A stretch of DNA of 64,000 bases from Neonectria sp. B-13. Its lineage: Eukaryota; Ascomycota; Sordariomycetes; Hypocreales; Nectriaceae. The notes beneath the pieces are model-generated. The model did no database searches and was not told where the DNA came from. It saw only the letters and a program-made list of their open reading frames with translations. Shown here piece after piece: positions 56,190 through 64,000 of this stretch (position 1 is its first letter; each line of letters begins with the position of its first letter). The position numbers and the translations under genes are program-made. Where the stretch lies: NCBI GenBank assembly GCA_002682825.1, contig NOKP01000010.1, positions 186,001 through 250,000 of the forward strand, written 5' to 3'.

Positions 56190-57352
56190 ATGAGTTGGCA
56201 AAAGCTGGCGACCGCCGCCTCCGCGGCGCTCTTGCTTGCCGGAAACGCTGGCGCAAACATTCTCTGGGATCCTGTCGGCCACACGTGCGATTCCATTGGT
56301 CAAGCCCTTGGCCAGTCTGACGCAAACGCCGCCGTCACTAAGCTCTGGAGCGACGTGGAGAATATGGCCACCTACGCGTTTGACCGGATGGAGCAGGCCA
56401 CATCTCTCCGGGCAAGCGACCCCTGGGAGTATTTGAGAATCATCGGTACATATGATACCTTCTTTGACGTCCAACATGCGGACGCCGGGAACCGCTGGGA
56501 CGCCGTCAAGAGTAAGGAAATGCCCTCGTTTGCAACTCAAACAACCCACTCAAGGCGTGAGCACATGACTGATGAAGCGATTGCGCAGGCGCTCTGGGGG
56601 CTATGAAGACAGTCTCTTCGACCGATTATGTCTATATGATGTGCGACGACGCATACATGTGGAACACTGCAGCCGATGGCTCGCTTACGTGGAGTAAGTC
56701 AACCCGTTCAACATTGACGTGGCAAGGTCAAGGTTGAGCGCAATATTGACCGCAAAACACTCGCAGATACGCCCCACGATCAGACTCAAAACATACCCAT
56801 GCCAATCGACCAATTGACCTGCGCCAAGGGAAACAGCGGCGGTAACCTGATTGCTTACAGAGCCGGCTGGGCTACTCGTACTGCGCAGCTGCCTGCCTAT
56901 GTCGTCATGTGCGCCAACTACAACCGAGGCGACATCTACCTAGACCAGCTTACCTTCGAAGCCGGGCACTCCTTGGACGACTACAACACGTTGACAACGA
57001 CACTTTTCCATGAGTTCCTTCACGTCTTGGTCCCTTCCAGTAAGCACATCTCTTTCGCGCTCAATTCAGCGAGCTGCACATCCTAACATACTATTTAGTG
57101 CGCGGTGACTTGTCCGGTGGTTTGGCTGCGGGTGGCGAGCGCTACCAGGTCCTCGGGACGCAGGAGGTCCGTAGCTCGTACTCTCCCGAGAACCCGGATT
57201 CGATCACTCTCTTTGCGCTTGCCCTGGCTGCGGCCGATTGGTACTGGTTAACGAGCAGGGCCGAGAGCAAACTGGACGTATGGAATAGGTTCAAGGCCCA
57301 AGGACAAGAAGGGGAGAACATGATTACAGCGCTGGGACTGACGGCCCCTTAA
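56190..57352 (+). CDS. Secreted HExxH zinc metallopeptidase-like protein
   Basis: Exons 56190-56511, 56589-56693, 56767-57039 and 57099-57352 give 317 aa. A signal peptide (about residues 1-22, KLATAASAALLLAGNAGA) directs secretion. The zinc motif HEFLH is at residues 224-228, right before the last intron. The terminal exon carries an NPDSITLFALA block like the 'NADSYAxFA' segment of deuterolysin-type (M35) and Lys-specific endopeptidases. The third metal ligand, usually Asp in an aspzincin GTxDxxYG, is not obvious, so the class is uncertain. Cys residues (33, 128, 160 and 191 or thereabouts) would form disulfides. It may be an active protease or a degenerate homologue with another role. Confidence 0.8.
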
Positions 57353-57775
57353 ATCTTGATCAACAAGATTGAAACCTTAGAAGACTTGTTATAATTCTGC
57401 AGTAATTATAATACATGCGGTGATACGCTGCTTGCTTCCTGAAATTAAAAGCATTTGGATTCTTTTCCAGTGCATTTCTCCCTTGGTTCTCGAGCTGGGG
57501 TAGCATAATAGCCCCGGTTCATTTCCGATAATTCGTAGCGCTGTTCGCATTGTCCATGGGGTAGTAGCTGGTGCCTGGATGGCTTATGTAAGCATTGTTT
57601 TGAAGCCGCCACCTATTGCAATAAATAGTCATCTACCCCCGATGCGCACACTCAACAACGTACATCATACCTTCCATTCGATTGCGTCAATTTCGATACT
57701 CTGTTATACTGATGTACTCTCATCCCTGTGGCGAAAATAGAGCAGGACATAAAGTGAATGCCTTGAAGAATCATC
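57353..57775. other. Intergenic, promoter of the ABM-like gene
   Basis: No gene seen. CAATAAATAGTC at 57620 and further AT-rich sequence lie upstream of the start at 57776. Confidence 0.4.
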
Positions 57776-58650
57776 ATGCCTTCCTTATTTGCCCCTCCCC
57801 CACCTGGTGTCTACGAGTACACCGAAATCATCACTTTTCACTTTACGGATTCTTCTGCACCTTCATCGCTCTCCGATGAGACCACCGACGTTGGCAAAGT
57901 ATGGGCATCTACCCTACAGACATATCTCGAAACGGAGCAGACGGGCATCGTCTGGTGGGGACTCGTGCACCAGGCTCCGTATGAAGCCAAGCTCTTTATT
58001 GGTATGTCGCACCTCATCCGTTGTTTCTTTAGATGAAAACCTCTGCTAAAAGTTCCTCGCTAGACTGGAAGACAGCTGAAGGTCGACAAAAGTATGAGGC
58101 CAGCTCGCAATCGGAAGATCTTCGCAGCGCCTGGAAGGCTGTGACGTCTGCCCCAGTTCACGCGGCGGTTTACCGTTTGCCTCACGATGATGTTGCAAGG
58201 CAGGCGGGTTTGTGCAGTACGAGTGATACTGTGTCTGTCCTCTTCACGTTCAAGTTCAACGATCCTCTCAGCAGCAGCACAGACACAGAACAGTGGGATG
58301 CCTCCTTTGCTGAGTTTTCTGAGGCTGTCATGAAGAGCCCAGGCGGCGTTGTTGCCACTAAGTGCAGCTACGGGTGGGAATTGAACCACGGTTCGTACTG
58401 CGCCGCTTTTCGCTATCTGAACATTGAGACTATGCGAGCCTTTCTTGAGGAAAACAAAGCCAGTCAACTGCTTGAGGGACTACGATCGCGCGCTACGGGA
58501 GGGATCGAGATCCAGTTCTTAGAGACTCGCGCCTTCAACCATGGCTGGCAGGGCTCTGTTGACAGGACTAGACCCGAGAATCCAGGAACTGCTGCGTTTC
58601 TTACATTGGCCCAGGGAATATTTAAAGGAAATAACAACGGTACAGCCTGA
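57776..58650 (+). CDS. ABM-like (dimeric alpha/beta barrel) hypothetical protein
   Basis: Exons 57776-58001 and 58064-58650 give 270 aa. The N-terminal ~90 residues read like a fungal dimeric alpha/beta-barrel (ABM-type) domain: beta strand YEYTEIITFHF, helix, then VWWGLVHQAPYEAKLFIDW with a partner strand across the intron. A second, similar unit follows after about residue 120 (SVLFTFKFND ... FLEEN), so two barrels in tandem are plausible. No catalytic residue can be assigned. Such proteins range from monooxygenases to chaperones and proteins of unknown function. No signal peptide, so it is probably cytosolic. Confidence 0.75.
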
Positions 58651-61600
58651 GATGAATCGCGCGTCGTTGCGAAGTGCGCTTGCCACCTGGAATTGGTGGT
58701 ATTACAGACGTTTGACGTCGACCCCAATGTAAACTAGATTATGATCAATTTCTATTTCTTATACAATTAACGTATTGCCATGATTGTGCTCATGACTTTG
58801 ATGAGGGCAACGCACTCATTCAGGATCTAACTGGGACCGAAGCCCGCTACCCTAGAGGGTAAGGAAGTCTGAGAAGGAATGGGGATTCTTGAAGTTTACA
58901 AGCAAGGGTAGCAGAAATTGGACTAAGAAAAGTAATTTATCGCGAGGCTATTAAGTCCCAGTGGTAAGAACGACTAAAATACGGGATAGTAGCTGCTGAA
59001 AATCTCCATGCCAGTACCTACCAAGGTTGCTCCAGAGGCCTTGAAGCCAGGCAGCAAGGCCGAGAATAGGGCCAAGGTCCCTCCCGCCAAGCTTCTTGCC
59101 CAGCCCACATCTAGTACAGATAACCACCGACGTGGCGGAAACCGATGTTTCTGCAGTCTAGGCATGACCAGCGAACATGACGGGAGGGTGTGAGCCCAAG
59201 ATCTGATAGATCACAGCGGACAAGCGGACAGGGGCACCCCGGGGCGGTCAGGGGGACCAGGCACTACCCGCTAGCAGGGCCGGCCGGCGGCAGCGGCCGC
59301 AGTTGTGGGCTGGAATTCTGGGGAATTGGGGTTGACAGGCATTTGCCACTGTGGTCGGGTGCTGGAGGATGGCTGGCGTTCCATCTTTAGCGAGAATTAG
59401 CGAGCATTGGGGGGGGGGAGAAATTGTTGAGGTTACTATGGAGGGTGTATGATACTGGAGCCATCTGTTAACAAATGGCCAAGCAACCAGCGACCATGGC
59501 TTGTTGAGAAATGAAAGGCTTGTTGGCTTGCAGTCTGACTAGCCCCGCCCCCGATCGTCCCAAATGTGGCGGCTTCTCCCGCACTTGATGAACTCTAGCC
59601 ACGAAAAAGCATGGAGAGCTAAAAGTTCACAACCTGGCACGTCGACCTGGGGAGCTGACAGGCAGATACGGAGTGGTTCTAGTGTATATCAGATGTCGGA
59701 AACGGAAGGCGTGAGGATATCGAAGACGCGAGAGAAACGAGCGCAGGGGCAAATGAAGTAAAAAAGTTAAAACAATCGCAGCTTGACACTCAGTCGCCAA
59801 CTCAGCCAGCCATTGTTTCGCGCAAGGTGACCCCCCACAGCGCTGGCGCAAGACCACATGGGACAAGCGTTGATTACCCACAAGGGGCATTTGGCAGTTT
59901 CTATTTCCAACCTTGCCATTCCAAAGCGGGCCTGGTGATTAATTAATTTCAGATCTCGCCTGCTAGTTTGGGTGGGATGAGATCTTTGGCAGCGGGTCAC
60001 TGCCAGCAGCCGATGACGACTTTGACAAAAAAGCTGAATGAAGTCAATTGAATGTTTTGCATTTTTGAGTAAGCCGACTCGATCTCATTTTGATCCAGGG
60101 GCACATCTGCGAGTGCCAGCTTGTCCAGGCCTCGTGAAGTCCTAGACCCCTTAAGGGTGCATGGCTTTGCGGGCGTCCTTAATAATTTCACGTGTTGACG
60201 AAAGACGGGCACGCTATGAGCTGTTCGAGATTCGTTAGCGACCAGGCTGCGCACAGGCGTCGTGAAAACTCGGATGGCGAGCGTCAATGGCATGGAAGGG
60301 AGCACCATGAAGACAGAAGAGTGTATCAGACCAAACGGAACGTCGCCATCGGTGCTGGGCACTGCCGCCTGGAGATTGCAGTACACTTTACCACGAAGCG
60401 TGAACCAACAACGGGCGTTAGTGAGGTCCTCGCTGTGTCTCGGACAGCACGGGACGGCCAGCACGGGAAGCCAGCAGCTTCTAGTGAAATCTTGGTAGCG
60501 ACGGCCGTGTTGGTTGCTTGCACGCAGCCCCGGTTGGTCAATGCTGACCGTCCGTGTTGGGTGACCGCCTACACCGCACATTCTCAAAGACCCAGACGCT
60601 CGTTGAGGCCGGTTTGTAGACCCAAGCGCAAGGTTGAATGATGGACCTGACCCATCATGGCTGTGCGCCGCCCTGCGCAAGTTTGGAGTTCACGCGGGTG
60701 CTAGTTCCTAAATTGAAGTCTCACAAGCTCTTGGCTGCGGCCTGTCTGCGGCCTGTCTGCGGCCTGTGTTCTCCATGGATCCTGGAGACCTGTTTTTCTA
60801 GTTTTGACGCTGGCGGGGAGAATGACAGGGTGTGGGTGAGTGGTGATACCGGCGACGATGTTGGCCTCTTCGGCCTCTGCGCAAGCTCTGTGCTACCTAT
60901 CATGCCGCCAGAGCAGCCCGAAATGAGCCCACCTCTGCGATGCGGATAATGGATAGAAAAACGTTGGCCAGGGCTAGATTTGAGCGGGAGGCGTGTGACT
61001 TTGTGGCCTGTTTTCTTCCCTACCACACCTTCACGGTCCCTAGCCTCCACTCACTCCCTGTAAGCATGCCGCACACTCGGCCCCGGATCAATTGAAAAGG
61101 AGGTTGGAACAGCCCGGTGTGAAGCAGGAAGCCGAAGACGAGACGCACGCAATCCTCGTCTCATATTAAACCTACCGGGCGGCTACGAGATCCGGCTCAT
61201 CACTCCACTATCCCCTCCCCACCACCCCAACCCACAAACTAGCAAGCCCACGATACCAGCGACATGGAGCAGATGGCCCCCAGTCCGATCTGAGAGAACC
61301 CACGTGTACCTAGTAGTACCTTCCTGTGTATGTACGAGGCGCAGGATTGCATGATGCATCAGAGGAAGGAAGCCCAGCCCCTTGGCAATCAATGGTTGCT
61401 TTGTTCGTTGGCGACACCCCTGAATGCCATCGCGTTCAAATGAACTGTGGAGGTGATTGGCTTTCGTCCCTTGGGGCTGTTCCAGAGCACCTGAGTGGGA
61501 GGGAGAAGGGGGAGGGCACTCTGGAGATCTAGATGCCTGGTTGCCTGGTCGCCTAATCGCCTGAATGGATACCTGGACGCGGAACAACGAAAGAGATTTC

Positions 61601-61900
61601 GAGCCAGGAGGGGGAATCACTCGGTTTCGGTGGCCAAGTAGCTCGACAGAGTTTGTCCGGCACGAGACACGGAAATAAGGATCTCTGTGTTCGCTAGCCC
61701 ATTGAATCGTTGTTTTGCTTCCTACTTTCCGTCGTGATCGAGGGGGATGGGCCAAGCCGGATCCGGCCTTTGCCCCCCGCAGCCTCGCTGCCTCAACAGA
61801 CGACGAGACCAACGCGTTAGTGATGCGCTGGTGCTCCCGTATCTGTGCACTACCCAACCCAAGTCTTCTCGGCCCGCCCCGACTTGCTAGGTACTGTACT
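58651..61900. other. Gene-poor region (3.2 kb)
   Basis: No confident gene. Two long minus-strand open frames (59997-60680 and 61183-61857, 227 and 224 codons) lack introns, motifs and typical codon use. A CGGCCTGTCTG repeat (three near-copies) lies at about 60738-60770. A G-run is at 59408-59420. Confidence 0.4.
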
Positions 61901-64000
61901 TAGCACAGTCGAAGGCTAGCCGCTGGGGAAGTTCGCCTCACTTTCACTCCCCTCTCTCCCACTTCATCCTCACGCACCCTCCGATCGTGTCCAGCATCCT
62001 CGAGCACTAACACCTCCTGTGGGGTGTTTCCTCATCTTCCGTCTTCCCTGTACCTTCATTACTTGTTGCCTCTTCCCTCGTTTCCTTTCTTCTTCACGAT
62101 GCAGCACTATCAGCCTCCCCGAGCCCCAACCCTCCCCGGCCCCAGCCCCTGAACGCGGTCACGATGGAGCGTCTGGCAAAGCAGCGACCAATGCCGGCCC
62201 TTGGATGCATCCCCTCCTCGACATCCACCAGCGATGGCACCTTTCTTAGCCCTCGAGAGTTCATTGCCGGCGGAACATGGCTTCCAACCCGACTCGATCG
62301 ATGACAGCCCTAAGCCCCTCGACCACGTTGCTTGTCTCCATCATCCAGTCTCGAATCGAATATTTTCTTCACAAAGTCCGGCATCACTACTCGCCAGCAG
62401 GAACATTGACGAAGTGGCAGTTGTTCAGGATGGTTTCTTCGATGGATTGTCCGTGTTCTTCGATGGAATGTACGTGTTCCGATGCTCTCTCGTCCAGGTA
62501 AGCCTCCGCCCGCTGCTCTGCACGACACCTTCGGCATACCATCAAGCACACGACACTCCCGTGCCTGTCGATCGGCCAGGAGCCGTTGTTAACATTCGCC
62601 TACACGTAGAGATGGAAGCGAACGATCTTACACCCCGACCCCCTCCAGAGCCGAAAGCCCCTCGATCCCCCTGAGCCGCTATCTCTCCTCCTTGGATGAT
62701 CCCATCAACGCTTCGTTGACTGATTTATCTCGCAACATCGTCCCCGTCGCTTTCCGCCTCCGACAGCTTTGCTTCAGAGCTCTACGTGCGTTCCATCGCC
62801 GTCAGCAGGATCGTTCAGTCGACCTACTCTATATGGGTGCTCAGTTCAATGGGGTTTGAGAACCGCCCGCTCCCAAAGTGGCGGATGGGGACGAGACGTG
62901 GCCTGCCGCGAGCTCTTCTCGTCGCTGTCAGTCCCTGAGAAAATTATGCGTAAGGCGAAGACCACAACTGTCAGTCATACATCAGACTAACCATGAGGCA
63001 GGTCAACAACCAAAAACTCTCCATTGATATCTCCCACACCAGTGTGTCCTACTGCTTCGACGCAGTGGCTGTACCTCGAAATCTGGGACACGAACTGCCA
63101 CGAGCGCAACCTCAATCTGCTCTGTAACCCCTGACAGTCAGCTTTGACTTGAGGCACCGCCTGGGATTCTCCATTCCATGCACCGCACTCGTTTCTCGGC
63201 AGATGCCTCCAGATCCGTCGGCATTCTTTCCTGCGCCCACAAACTACATACACTGTTTGTACACTGCTTTTGCAATTGCTACGAAGGAATCTACGGTGCT
63301 TATATTTCTTGTCGGTGTTTGTCTGCACTTCCTTATTTCCTTCGTCGCCACTCCAACGTTTCTACATCCCCCCCTACTCCTCCTACTTTCAATCACTATT
63401 TCGACTTCCGCATCTAAGACTTGCAATCAGTCTCGTCGCCTTGGTATATCCAGCACTGAGCTTTATGCATGTGAGAGTTGGAGGTGAGTCAATACTATTG
63501 ATCTTATAGCAACACATCCTAACTTCGCTTAGATTCCGCCAACCCTGTCTAGCGCCAGAAGGCCTGTTTGGACGTTGGACGTCACGATAACCTCAGCGTC
63601 CCTGTCACAGAGCCTCAACCCCACCTGTTTGGTTCACACGAACGTTCCGGGGTACATGGGTGGCGCACGTTAGGCTCCTAAGCTTCCTGCCGTCTCCCGT
63701 GGCCTGTGGTCACAGGACGGGATTAGGCTGGGAGCTCGCATGCCGTCTTGGTTGAGCTAAAAACGACTGGGGCAGATCGGTGGATACGCCAAATGAGATC
63801 GCAGGTAGAAGAGACCTGGGTTCGGATTTACGGTCGCTACGGGCCGTAGCGTACGCTCCCTGCTTGCCGTGGATTGCCCCCTCTGGCCATGCAGAAGTTC
63901 TGTGCGTCATGCTTGAGCATGGATTGGTCTTGTCTATGTTACGCATAAGGTATCCTGGCCATCGAGGGCTTTAGGCTTCGCTGGGCAGCCATGGGTTGGG
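61901..64000. other. CT-rich leader-like region with coding-like fragments
   Basis: From 61930 to 62100 the plus strand is strongly CT-rich, like a promoter/leader. A 46-codon frame follows at 62164-62304 (MERLAKQRPMPALGCIPSS at the start), and other frames up to 157 codons overlap it (62201-62674). A frame at 63149-63487 includes a hydrophobic stretch that could be a TM segment. The frames do not join by clear introns into one gene, and I recognise no family. They could be upstream ORFs or exons of a gene starting here and running beyond the window. Unresolved. Confidence 0.35.

Noticed and set aside
59997..60680. 227-codon minus-strand frame
   Set aside because: No recognisable motif, unusual Arg/Ser/Cys-rich composition and no introns in a 3-kb gene-poor stretch. 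It could still be a lineage-specific gene, but nothing supports it.
61183..61857. 224-codon minus-strand frame
   Set aside because: Same reasoning; Arg/Ser/Gly/Pro-rich with no domain.

Overview
This window is nuclear DNA of a filamentous ascomycete, most likely a Sordariomycete. The genes carry many short GT-AG introns of about 50-120 bp. There are two Zn2Cys6 regulators, a dioxygenase-P450 fusion of the Ppo/linoleate diol synthase class, a secreted Ser/Thr-rich protein, and decayed gene fragments with transition mutations that look like repeat-induced point mutation (RIP). I cannot name the species. I see no tRNA, rRNA, CRISPR array or complete transposon. About 14 intact spliced genes occupy roughly half of the window; the rest is gene-poor, repeat-bearing or decayed.

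Layout. (1) 1-3862: a Pol I subunit RPA34.5-like gene (partial, minus strand) lies head to head with the polynucleotide kinase gene GRC3 (plus strand). Both products belong to rRNA synthesis or processing and share a 457-bp promoter. (2) 3863-10422: a long upstream region and a Zn2Cys6 transcription factor. (3) 10423-20957: a gene-poor block holding an inverted pair of related, unrecognised ORF fragments, minisatellites and a decayed MFS transporter. (4) 20958-28032: a second Zn2Cys6 factor, a MYND zinc-finger protein and a salicylaldehyde-dehydrogenase-like ALDH. (5) 28743-29218: an amino-acid permease remnant abutting what looks like a Zn2Cys6 N-terminus. (6) 29993-39040: a small C2H2 protein, the Lgl/Sro7 exocytosis protein, a one-pass membrane coiled-coil protein and an SDR-like protein lacking the usual catalytic Tyr. 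(7) 39041-44776: decayed DNA with a NACHT/NLR P-loop remnant. (8) 44777-51870: a DUF2235 (Tle1-type) lipase-like gene divergent from a Ppo-type dioxygenase/P450. (9) 53098-58650: a secreted mucin-like protein with a Cys-rich C-terminus, a secreted HExxH metallopeptidase-like protein and an ABM-like protein. (10) 58651-64000: no confident gene.

Possible functional links are inferences. The RPA34.5/GRC3 pair suggests a shared ribosome-biogenesis promoter. The DUF2235/Ppo pair could couple lipid hydrolysis to oxylipin synthesis. The MFS remnant beside the second Zn2Cys6 gene could be what is left of a regulator-exporter pair. All exon boundaries were derived by reading splice signals and frames by eye, and each listed gene was checked for frame continuity across its junctions.
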